Shown piece after piece: positions 19,404 to 27,422 of a DNA stretch of 64,000 bases. Position 1 is the stretch's first letter. The number at the start of each line of letters is the position of its first letter. Location: positions 28,453 to 92,452 of the forward strand of contig JAJDVY010000048.1 in the NCBI GenBank assembly GCA_022825885.1, written 5' to 3'. This DNA comes from Nitrospirales bacterium. Lineage in GTDB: Bacteria > Nitrospirota > Nitrospiria > Nitrospirales > UBA8639. The notes beneath the pieces were generated by a model. That model was not told where the DNA came from and searched no databases. It saw only the letters and a program-made list of their open reading frames with translations. The translations under genes and the position numbers were made by a program.

Positions 19404-22400
19404 GCGACGCGACTTTCGGTCATTACGACGTCGTCATCGTCGGTGCGGGTCCGACAGGTAGCTTGTGTGCGCTCGCTCACGCACGGAAAGGCGTCCGGGT
19501 CGCTCTGCTCGAAGCCAATCCCAACGCTTCCAAACGAATGGCGGGCGAATGGTTGCATCCGCCTGCCGTCCGAATGTTGCACGACGTCGGGATCAGGCTC
19601 GACACACAGGCCCGCAGCACCACCGGCAAGGGATTCGTGGTGTTCCCGGAAGACCGCTCGGAGCCGATTGTCCTTCCTTATCGTGATGGGTTTCACGGTT
19701 TGGCGTGCGAGCATGCGACGATCGTTTCGAAGCTGCGTGAAGCGATCGCGCGCAATCCGAACGTCGACTATATTCCCTACGCGCGGGTACGTTCGGTCGA
19801 AGACGAGATGGTCACCTTTAGCCGTAACGGCACAGCGGAAACCGTCAGTGCCGTGCGGATTGTGGGTGCCGACGGACGGGCCTCGGTCGTGCGTCGTTCG
19901 TTGGGTTTGTCGATAAAACCGAGGACCTGCTCGCGGATGGTGGGGGTCACGATAAGTGGGGTGGACTTGCCGCTGGAAGGTTATGGGCACGTGCTGTGTG
20001 GCGGGCCGGGTCCCATTCTCATGTATCGGCTGGGAGAGCAATGCGTCCGGGTCATTGTCGATGTCCCATCGGACGGCTGGACACCCGGAGACCGGATTGG
20101 CTTCCTGTCGGACTCGTATGCCGGTTTGTTGCCGGAAACACTCAGATCTGCATTTGTGGAAGCGCTGCAGACCGGGCAATTTCACTCCGCGGCCAATGAA
20201 CTGAGCCCTCGCGTCACGTACGGAAGCCCGCGTCGAGTGCTGATCGGCGATGCGGCTGGGCACTACCATCCCATGACGGCCGTGGGCATGACGCTCGGTT
20301 TCGGCGATGCGCTGACGCTGGCTGAGAGCAAGGACTTTCACGACTTCGTCTCGAAGCGTTTCCAGGCAACCCACACACCGGAGCTTCTCGCCATGGAGCT
20401 CTACGAGGTCTTTGCCGATCACCGGCCCGAGGCAGTGGCGATCAGACGTGCCATCTACCGGCATTGGAGGACAAGTGCCGCGTTCCGCAACCGAACCATG
20501 AGTTTGCTCGCCTGTGAAGACATATCGGTAATCCGTATGAGTTTCGCGGGTGGCGCGATGGTGTTCCGGGCGTTTGCCGGGATGATTCCGCGATCCTGCA
20601 ACCAGTTCGCTTGGCGCCGGGCCCGCGACGTCGTTCATGCACTCACCGTTCGTCTCCTGTGGCTGCTGCGCGGCGTCATGCATCTACACAAGGCGAAAGG
20701 CGAGGGCGGAGAAAAAGGCGATCAAACGCGGGATATCTTGGCTCGCGCGCTTCTGGTCTCCATACCATCGGGCGTGGGTGACTCCCAGCACGTCCGCCCA
20801 AAGGAGGTGACTTCACCGGATGCCGGTCCGGCGTTGAGGAGCGCAAGTGCCCGCCTGTTGAAGCTCCAGGGTGAGGATGGCGCCTGGGAAGGCGAGATGG
20901 TTTGGTGTCCCATGCTCACCGCGCAATACGTGTTGTTGCATCACATTATGGGGCGGCGGCTCGACCCCGACCGGCGACGTCGTGTGCTGCGCTCCTTTGA
21001 GCACACACGTCTCGAAGGAGGCCTATGGAGTCTGCACGAGCACCCGCCACCCAACCTGTTTGTCACCACCCTGGTTTACGTCGCGGCAAGATTACTCGGT
21101 ATTGAACGGGATGATCCGTTAATCGAGCCGGCCGGCCGATTCCTGCAGGCAGAAGAGGTTCTCGGTATCCCGAGTTGGGGGAAATTCTGGCTGGCACTCC
21201 TCAATCTCTACGACTGGCGCGGGGTCAACGCCATTCTCCCGGAACTGTGGGGCTTGCCGCGCCGGATACCGTTACATCCCTCAAATTGGTACTGCCATAC
21301 CAGGCTCATCTACATGGCGATGGCGGCGATTTACCCGCACCGGTTTCAAACGCCCGTCACGTCCGTGATCGCATCGTTGCGAGAGGAACTGTTCCCCCAG
21401 GGGTTTGCCAACGTCGATTTTTCCGCGTCCCGCAATCGCTTGCGGGATGCGGACCTCTACGCGCGTCCCGGTACGTGGCTCCGAGCCGGATATGGATTGG
21501 CGCGGTTGTTTGAACGGTCCCACTCCACGCGCCTGCGCGCCCGGTGCCTGGACGCAATCATCAAGCAGATTAAATGGGAGTTGCAAACCACCAACCATAC
21601 GAGCATCTCGCCGGTCAGCGGGTTTCTCAACATCCTGGCCTTATGGCTGCGTGATCCAAACGATGCCGACTGCCGTCAGGCGCTTGAGCAGTTGGATGGC
21701 TGGATTTGGGAGGACGAGGAGCGTGGCGCGCGAGTCACCGGCGCGAGAAGCAGTTCGTGGGATACCGGCTTCTCCCTGCAAGCCCTGGCAACGGTGCCCG
21801 AATTCGACGGGGCTCAATATGCTCTCCGACAAGGAGCCGGCTTCCTGTGCCGGGAACAGATCGGCACCAGCTTCGAAGGGTTCCGCGAGGCGTATCGGGC
21901 CGATCCTAAAGGCGGCTGGTGTTTCCCCGGGGGCTGGCACGGCTGGCCGGTGAGTGACTGCACCGCGGAAGCGGTGCTGGGGGTCCTTGCCGTCGACCCC
22001 AAGGCCATCAGCGAGACAGCGATTAGCGATGCGATTCAATTCATGCTGCGTAGCCAGAACCGCGATGGCGGTTTTGGCAGCTATGAGGTGCAACGCTCCG
22101 CGGTCGGCCTCGAGTGGTTGAATCCGGCCGAGATGTTTGGCGGCTCGATGACCGAGCATTCCTATGTCGAGTGCACCACGTCTTGCCTCGCGGCGCTCGC
22201 CGCTTGCCGGATGCACTTCCCGCACGTCACGAATCAGGCGGTGCCGGATGCGATCTTGAGGGCTGAAGCCTGGCTTCGACGGACCCAATCCAGCGATGGG
22301 TCGTGGCGCGGCGTCTGGGGCGTTCAGTTCATCTATGGCACCTTCTTTGGCGTCAGGGGGCTGGTTGCCGCCGGGGCCCGTCCCGTCGATCCGGCGTTGC

Positions 22401-22786
22401 GTTTGGCTTGCCGATGGCTGCTGGATCGTCAGCAGAAAGACGGGGGATGGGGCGAACACCACAGCGGGTGTTTGACCGGCCGATACGTTGCGCATGATGA
22501 AAGTCAGGTCATCCAAACCGCGTGGGCGTTGATTGCGCTCCTCGAAGCGGGCGATCCGAATTGGGCCGCGATTTCGCAGGGCGCCCGGTTCTTGCTCAAC
22601 ACGCAGGACGCGGATGGAACATGGCCCAAGCAGGACATGGCCGGGGTCTTTTTTCGCACGGCGTTGTTGGATTACGTCCTGTATCGAAAGTATTTCCCCT
22701 TGCACGCGCTCGGTCTCTACGAGCAGCGTCGCCGGGCCAGGCTGAACCTGTCGGGTCAAACAAAAACGGATAGGCTCCAGGGATGA
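19400..22786 (+). CDS. Squalene epoxidase-oxidosqualene cyclase fusion protein
   Basis: One uninterrupted 1128-residue frame joins two successive enzymes. Residues about 1-430 are a flavin monooxygenase of the squalene epoxidase type: VVIVGAGPTGS near 12-22 and IGDAAGHYHPMTAVGMTLG near 282-300, which corresponds to the GDAxNxxHP SQE motif. After a charged linker (about 430-480) comes a terpene cyclase from about 485 to the end with QW-type repeats and the catalytic VSDCTAE (Asp 853). DCTAE rather than DxDD marks oxidosqualene cyclases against squalene-hopene cyclases. Val before SD is the lanosterol-type state (cycloartenol synthases have Ile). Expected chain: squalene to 2,3-oxidosqualene to a lanosterol-like sterol, at the membrane. 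An ATG at 19355 is an alternative start; GTG 19400 gives the GTGA overlap with cyp51. Confidence 0.93.
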   Translation: MSDATFGHYDVVIVGAGPTGSLCALAHARKGVRVALLEANPNASKRMAGEWLHPPAVRMLHDVGIRLDTQARSTTGKGFVVFPEDRSEPIVLPYRDGFHGLACEHATIVSKLREAIARNPNVDYIPYARVRSVEDEMVTFSRNGTAETVSAVRIVGADGRASVVRRSLGLSIKPRTCSRMVGVTISGVDLPLEGYGHVLCGGPGPILMYRLGEQCVRVIVDVPSDGWTPGDRIGFLSDSYAGLLPETLRSAFVEALQTGQFHSAANELSPRVTYGSPRRVLIGDAAGHYHPMTAVGMTLGFGDALTLAESKDFHDFVSKRFQATHTPELLAMELYEVFADHRPEAVAIRRAIYRHWRTSAAFRNRTMSLLACEDISVIRMSFAGGAMVFRAFAGMIPRSCNQFAWRRARDVVHALTVRLLWLLRGVMHLHKAKGEGGEKGDQTRDILARALLVSIPSGVGDSQHVRPKEVTSPDAGPALRSASARLLKLQGEDGAWEGEMVWCPMLTAQYVLLHHIMGRRLDPDRRRRVLRSFEHTRLEGGLWSLHEHPPPNLFVTTLVYVAARLLGIERDDPLIEPAGRFLQAEEVLGIPSWGKFWLALLNLYDWRGVNAILPELWGLPRRIPLHPSNWYCHTRLIYMAMAAIYPHRFQTPVTSVIASLREELFPQGFANVDFSASRNRLRDADLYARPGTWLRAGYGLARLFERSHSTRLRARCLDAIIKQIKWELQTTNHTSISPVSGFLNILALWLRDPNDADCRQALEQLDGWIWEDEERGARVTGARSSSWDTGFSLQALATVPEFDGAQYALRQGAGFLCREQIGTSFEGFREAYRADPKGGWCFPGGWHGWPVSDCTAEAVLGVLAVDPKAISETAISDAIQFMLRSQNRDGGFGSYEVQRSAVGLEWLNPAEMFGGSMTEHSYVECTTSCLAALAACRMHFPHVTNQAVPDAILRAEAWLRRTQSSDGSWRGVWGVQFIYGTFFGVRGLVAAGARPVDPALRLACRWLLDRQQKDGGWGEHHSGCLTGRYVAHDESQVIQTAWALIALLEAGDPNWAAISQGARFLLNTQDADGTWPKQDMAGVFFRTALLDYVLYRKYFPLHALGLYEQRRRARLNLSGQTKTDRLQG

Positions 22787-22851
22787 TCGCCGCGTTCCGA
22801 CTGGCTACAACATGGAAGCCGGTCTTGGGGAGCACCATGCCGGCAGGGGCG

Positions 22852-23586
22852 TCAATATCCCAGAATGCTGTAGTTGCCGTCCACAATCAGGTGGATCGAG
22901 ACATACAAGCCCAGCAGCGCGCACAGCACCCAAAAAGAATTGATCGCAAGGATGTAGAGGTACAACTCGCGCCGGCTGATCCGGGTTTGCCGTTTGGCTA
23001 CGAAGAAGCTGACCCAGTAGACCGACGTCACATAGGTCCATTGCCAGAACATCATGATCCCGAGAATGCCTGCAAAAAGAGCGGGCAGGAAATCGACCGT
23101 ATACGCCGCGTACAGGATCAGTGATGGAACCGGAGTCACAAAGCCGTTGGCAATATCCGCATTGTAGCCGAACGTCCGGCGATCCGCATAGGAGTCGTCG
23201 TATTGGGAGTAGGTCGCCCAGACGTCGGCCCAGAGCGTTGGCGACAATACACGTGTAAAAGGGGCCTTTGAGACAAAGAACTCGAAGGCCGGAGTCCGGC
23301 CCGATTGACGCAATCGCTCACGCCAATATTCGGCGCGCGTCTCGATATGGTTCCGTCGAATGAACAAACACACTTCCCAATAACAAATCAGGAGGTTGAT
23401 CGAGAAGAACAGGCTCAAAAGAGCATGGATGACGTTCAGGTCCCCGTGAACGTAGTAGCGTGTGCCGATACCGGACAATGCAAGGGCCGCGACGATCAGT
23501 GCCAGGAACAGTCCCACTGGTATCGTTAGGCGGGCTTGGTCCGCGTCATGTTCGTGAATCGCTCGATCAGCGCGGGATTCGGGCAT
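22852..23586 (-). CDS. Five-helix membrane protein, possible EBP-like sterol isomerase
   Basis: A 244-residue protein with about five hydrophobic segments (roughly residues 20-41, 52-76, 150-172, 175-197, 208-235). I do not recognise it with certainty. Its length, five-helix order, a W-rich loop followed by a conserved-looking acidic stretch, and N-x2-W in the last helix (INSFW) recall emopamil-binding protein, the sterol delta-8/delta-7 isomerase, whose last helix has FMNALW. The catalytic Glu of EBP helix 3 is not evident. Such an isomerase would fit the sterol operon, with which this gene is convergent (65 nt apart). It ends a minus-strand run that begins with the GPP34-P450 gene. Confidence 0.6.
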   Translation of the reverse strand: MPESRADRAIHEHDADQARLTIPVGLFLALIVAALALSGIGTRYYVHGDLNVIHALLSLFFSINLLICYWEVCLFIRRNHIETRAEYWRERLRQSGRTPAFEFFVSKAPFTRVLSPTLWADVWATYSQYDDSYADRRTFGYNADIANGFVTPVPSLILYAAYTVDFLPALFAGILGIMMFWQWTYVTSVYWVSFFVAKRQTRISRRELYLYILAINSFWVLCALLGLYVSIHLIVDGNYSILGY

Positions 23587-23716
23587 GTCTCTTGATCCTC
23601 ACGGACGGCTCAGCCTCGTGGCTCTCCCATTGGACGTTCTGTCATTTCTGAAAACCTCATCCGTTTGGCTGGAGTAGCTGGCTGGTGAAGTCGAGAAGTG
23701 CAAAAACGTGGTCGGT

Positions 23717-25081
23717 TTATCCTTTCGCTTTTCTGAATCTCCAACCATGCAAAATACTCCCGTAATAGTTGAAGGCCCGCCTTGCCACGGGGTCGTCGAA
23801 GGGATAGTCCGCGCCGATCTGCGTTGCCGCGGCGAGTCCGCTGACAAAACAGGTTTCCTGGCTGTTGATCAGCGTGTGGGCGCCGCAGTGCCACGTCTGT
23901 TTCTTGCCTTGAATGAAGCGGAATAAAGGAACGAGCAAGGCCACTTGGCGCACGTCATGGACGATGTGCTGAAACCACCATCGTTCGATGATCTTTTTTT
24001 CATCAATTTGGCTGATCGGATTGTAGGTCACCAGACAGGGCTTGTCGGAGCGATGAGCCCACGGCTGCTGGTTGTGCATGATGTACGTGATTTCGTAATT
24101 GTCCGGCCTGGCACCATATTGTTCGATATGATTGCTTCGCGTTGCCAGGGGCTTCACGTCGTTATCCGGAAGGACAGAGGAGTCGGAGTGGACGATTGTA
24201 TGGTTGTGGAGTTCGCTCTCGTACCGTATCGACGAAAGGATATAGCGCTCCAGCATCGTGGGTTGATCGAGCATCATCAGGGTCTGGTTTGCATTGCAGG
24301 CAAAAATCACCTCGTCGAACGCCTCCTTGACGCCGTCCTCGTCCTCGACTTCAACGTGCGACGACCGGCGGTGTACTTTCCTGACGGGCCGGTTGAGGTA
24401 TATCTTGTCCCGGAAATTGGCGGACAGGTTCTCGTAGATGCGGCGTGTTCCCTGATCCCACGTCTGCATGGGCGTGGAAGTTTCGATATCAAAAAATTCC
24501 AGGTATCTCGTAAAGAGGGCCGCAGGCATATCGAACACGTTTGTCGCCATCAGAAAATTGACGAACATGGGCTTCAGGACCTTGTACCTGAAGTCCCCGG
24601 AATAGCCACCCAGATTCAGAACCGTCCGCATGCTGATGTAATTGAACGGATTGAGGGCGTTTAGAAATTTCGATTGGCAACGGCTCAACCAGCCGAACCA
24701 ATGGAGCCGTTTCAGGAGTCGTTGAAACTTGACGATCTCGGGTTGTAGCTGCCCCCTGATGTCGGAATCGAAATCGTGGGCATAGACGTGGCCACGGTAC
24801 TTCACGCTGTAGCTGAACCGGGTTTCAATCAACTCAATGCCGAACCTCTTCAGCAGCAACAGAATGTGTCGATAGACCGACGGAATGCAAGCGGTGACGG
24901 AGATGTCGAAGGGAATGGTGCCGCCGTCATCCTGCGGCATATCGGCAGTAATCGCATTTCCGCCGATCCGGTCCCGGGCTTCGAACAGCCGAAAGTCAAA
25001 TCGCTCCGGGTGGTGATGCAGCCCCCATGCAGCCCCCAGCCCGGATATGCCTCCACCGACAATGGCTATGCGTCGCGGCAT
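23717..25081 (-). CDS. FAD-dependent oxidoreductase of the amine-oxidase superfamily (COG2907-like)
   Basis: A 454-residue flavoprotein opening with the dinucleotide-binding motif RRIAIVGGGISGLGAAW and ending with the flavin-binding IN..TCFVSGLAAA region. The middle (ISMRTVLN, PMFVNFLMATNVFDM) resembles the predicted NAD/FAD-binding proteins of COG2907, often encoded with lipid-modifying enzymes. The substrate is unknown. ATG 25081 leaves the Rossmann motif at residue 4; a GTG five codons upstream is also possible. It lies between the P450 and the membrane protein on the same strand, so the three may form an operon. Confidence 0.8.
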   Translation of the reverse strand: MPRRIAIVGGGISGLGAAWGLHHHPERFDFRLFEARDRIGGNAITADMPQDDGGTIPFDISVTACIPSVYRHILLLLKRFGIELIETRFSYSVKYRGHVYAHDFDSDIRGQLQPEIVKFQRLLKRLHWFGWLSRCQSKFLNALNPFNYISMRTVLNLGGYSGDFRYKVLKPMFVNFLMATNVFDMPAALFTRYLEFFDIETSTPMQTWDQGTRRIYENLSANFRDKIYLNRPVRKVHRRSSHVEVEDEDGVKEAFDEVIFACNANQTLMMLDQPTMLERYILSSIRYESELHNHTIVHSDSSVLPDNDVKPLATRSNHIEQYGARPDNYEITYIMHNQQPWAHRSDKPCLVTYNPISQIDEKKIIERWWFQHIVHDVRQVALLVPLFRFIQGKKQTWHCGAHTLINSQETCFVSGLAAATQIGADYPFDDPVARRAFNYYGSILHGWRFRKAKG

Positions 25082-25209
25082 GGTCCCTGTCCCCACCGGT
25101 TGCTGTTGGCTGTTGGCCGGTTCATGCGACGTTCCTCACGAAGGCTGACGTTTGGGGGACGTTGATAGTCTCTCCCCCGTGTCCCGGTCTCATAGGCCAT
25201 CATGGTACG

Positions 25210-27246
25210 TCAGGCGGGCAGTTTGCGTCTTTGCTCGGCGATTCGGAACTTCATCCTCTTGCTCGGGGACATCGACGGAAACGGGTTGAACCGGAGCTTG
25301 TAGTTCGCAGGCGACACCTCAAGCGTAAAGTAATGCGCGACCATGAGCAGGTTGACGGCCAGTTGCAGTTCCACCCACCGGAAGCCGAGGCACGTATGTG
25401 TGCCCAGTCCGTATGGCGCGTATCCGGGGCTGAGGTGCTCGTTACGCGAAGGCAGATAGCGATCGATATCGAATGAGAAAGGGTTCGGGAAGACGTCTTC
25501 CATGTAATGCGGGGCCGTCTGAGCAATGAAGACGCGTGTCCCGACCGGCAGTTCGTAGTCTTCGATTACGCACGAATTCATCACGTTGCGAAGAGACATG
25601 GGCACGATGGGATACAGACGCATGCACTCCATGATGAAGCGGTTCGTGACGTCGATCTCTGACTTGGCGAAGCCTTTCTTGTCCGGATCGGGGCCGTCGA
25701 ACAGGGCGTCAGCCTCGCTTCGGATCCGGCTATAGAGTTCAGGGTGCGACGCCATGGCGTAAAGCGCGAAGGCCAAAGCATCGCCGAGGTACATGCTGGC
25801 AAGCATGGGTGCCGAAAGAGAGAATCCCATGTTCGACTCGGGGAGGAATTGCGGGTCGCTGGTGTAGAGGCTGAGCAGGTCATCCGTAAGGGTGCGCGGG
25901 CAACCGGCCCGCTGGGCTGGCGTGTGGACGCTCTGGACCCTTTGCACCGCCACGTCGATAGCCTTGGCAGGGCGTTTCATATCCGGGGTATGCAGCAGGA
26001 ACTTGGGCAGTATTTTCGCGACGTGGGTGGTGAGCGCCCGCTCCTTGAATTTTATCAGGTCTTCCACAATGTCCTGCGAATCTATGTTGAGAACGAGGGG
26101 GGATATTTGTGCGTTGATCATGCGCCGGCACAGGCGGACCGCATGCACGGAGGAGCCCACTTTCCAATCCCCCATAAATGCGCGGATATGTCCGTAGAGA
26201 GGATTCAACGAGCCTTCCAGCCTTTCGCGGGAGTAGCCCGGTTGCATGGCCTTGCGTAGACGGAAGTGTTCGGCGCCGTCGAGGGCGGGTATCAGCCCTG
26301 AGGCGCCGTAGACCTTCTCGATATCGGTGAAATAGTCCCTGGATCTCAGGTACATGCGTCCGTTCCGGTGGACCCACCGGTTGACCTTGGCCCCGGAGAG
26401 GAAGGTCATGGGTTGCTGGAACGGCGGGCGGATCTGAAATACCGGCCCGTATTTTTTCGTCAGATCTGCAAAGAGCGCGGGAATGTTGCCCTTGCGTACA
26501 TGCGGATTGATCAGGAGCTTTGGCAGAGAGACGCTCGGAATCTCCTTCCTGACCAGGGAGGAATGTCGAAACAAGGGGCCGATGAGGGTCTGGGTGACTG
26601 CATTGGCGATGGACCGGCCGATCAAATCTGTCTTGCAGATCGTCTGGATCCATTTTTCTGACTCGTCATCGAGCTGGAAGATGAAGCGAAAGACGTCACA
26701 CGTATTAACGAGGCAAATTACGATGATATCTCTCGGATCGGGAATTTCCTTCGTGAAGATAGCTCTGCTGATACGCGCTTTGATGAATTCGCTGGCAGTG
26801 CCTTTTTGGATGGTGCCGTGCAATTCTGTCTGCCACCCCGTACGAGGCAGCGTCCAGAAATCGCCGTCGTGGTGTTCCAGGATCTTCAAGTCAACCAAGC
26901 GGTCCAGAGTCAAATCAATGATTGACTCCGCGCGTGCGGCGAACCGTTCAATCCAGAACCGGGTGTTCCGTTGAGTTGGTTCGCTGGCAATCTCTTTCAG
27001 GATGGGGTCCAGGGTGGGATTGCCCGTTTCGGTCCGGTCCACAAGAAACAGGGATTCCATGTCCGTGTCGATGCGCGACAGGAGGGAGAGTTCCGCGAGC
27101 ACTGCGCCGCCGACGGCACAGTTCAAGTTCCAGCCGGGCACTTGATGAAAGTAGCCGGTCTCCTGATTAAGGAGCATCAGGATCAACTCTTCGGGCAAAC
27201 TAAGCGTTGGGGGTGTCAGGCTTTCTTTAGCTTCAGCAATCGCCAT
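25210..27246 (-). CDS. GPP34 (GOLPH3-like) domain-cytochrome P450 fusion
   Basis: A 678-residue protein. Residues about 15-230 match GPP34/GOLPH3: LSLPEELILMLL, GGAVLAELSLLSRID, LVDRTETGNPTLD and the later DPRDIIVICLVNTCDVF. From about 250 to the end it is a P450 with ExxR (ECMR, 540-543) and heme loop YGLGTHTCLG with Cys 619 (Tyr replaces the usual Phe). The I-helix (about 482-496, SMYLGDALAFALY) lacks the usual (A/G)Gx(D/E)T pair, so oxygen activation may be unusual or the chemistry an isomerase/dehydratase type. Eukaryotic GPP34 proteins bind phosphatidylinositol 4-phosphate; the bacterial domain may dock the P450 at the membrane. It is first in a minus-strand run and divergent from the next FAD gene. 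Confidence 0.85.
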   Translation of the reverse strand: MAIAEAKESLTPPTLSLPEELILMLLNQETGYFHQVPGWNLNCAVGGAVLAELSLLSRIDTDMESLFLVDRTETGNPTLDPILKEIASEPTQRNTRFWIERFAARAESIIDLTLDRLVDLKILEHHDGDFWTLPRTGWQTELHGTIQKGTASEFIKARISRAIFTKEIPDPRDIIVICLVNTCDVFRFIFQLDDESEKWIQTICKTDLIGRSIANAVTQTLIGPLFRHSSLVRKEIPSVSLPKLLINPHVRKGNIPALFADLTKKYGPVFQIRPPFQQPMTFLSGAKVNRWVHRNGRMYLRSRDYFTDIEKVYGASGLIPALDGAEHFRLRKAMQPGYSRERLEGSLNPLYGHIRAFMGDWKVGSSVHAVRLCRRMINAQISPLVLNIDSQDIVEDLIKFKERALTTHVAKILPKFLLHTPDMKRPAKAIDVAVQRVQSVHTPAQRAGCPRTLTDDLLSLYTSDPQFLPESNMGFSLSAPMLASMYLGDALAFALYAMASHPELYSRIRSEADALFDGPDPDKKGFAKSEIDVTNRFIMECMRLYPIVPMSLRNVMNSCVIEDYELPVGTRVFIAQTAPHYMEDVFPNPFSFDIDRYLPSRNEHLSPGYAPYGLGTHTCLGFRWVELQLAVNLLMVAHYFTLEVSPANYKLRFNPFPSMSPSKRMKFRIAEQRRKLPA

Positions 27247-27334
27247 CAGCTTTGCCCTTCCTGTATTCCTGCGATATCATAAAAAAGATACCCTCTACTG
27301 AAGGGATGATAAGTGTACCCCTATGGCTTGGGCG

Positions 27335-27357
27335 AGGCAAGGCAAGGCAAGGCAAGG
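27335..27357. repeat. AGGCA pentanucleotide tandem repeat in a divergent promoter region
   Basis: Four full copies of AGGCA plus a partial fifth, between the divergent GPP34-P450 and FAD-reductase genes, 65 nt upstream of the latter's predicted start. Length changes here would shift promoter spacing. Confidence 0.8.
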
Positions 27358-27422
27358 TCTTGACGGGGACATTGGTGTTGCTAAAATGCTATAAGTCTTC
27401 GGAAAGGAATAATTTGATATTC

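Noticed and set aside
19400..22786. Squalene-hopene cyclase as the identity of the C-terminal half
   Set aside because: The acid motif is DCTAE, not DxDD, and the neighbours are sterol-specific (CYP51, sterol reductase, C-4 demethylation pair).
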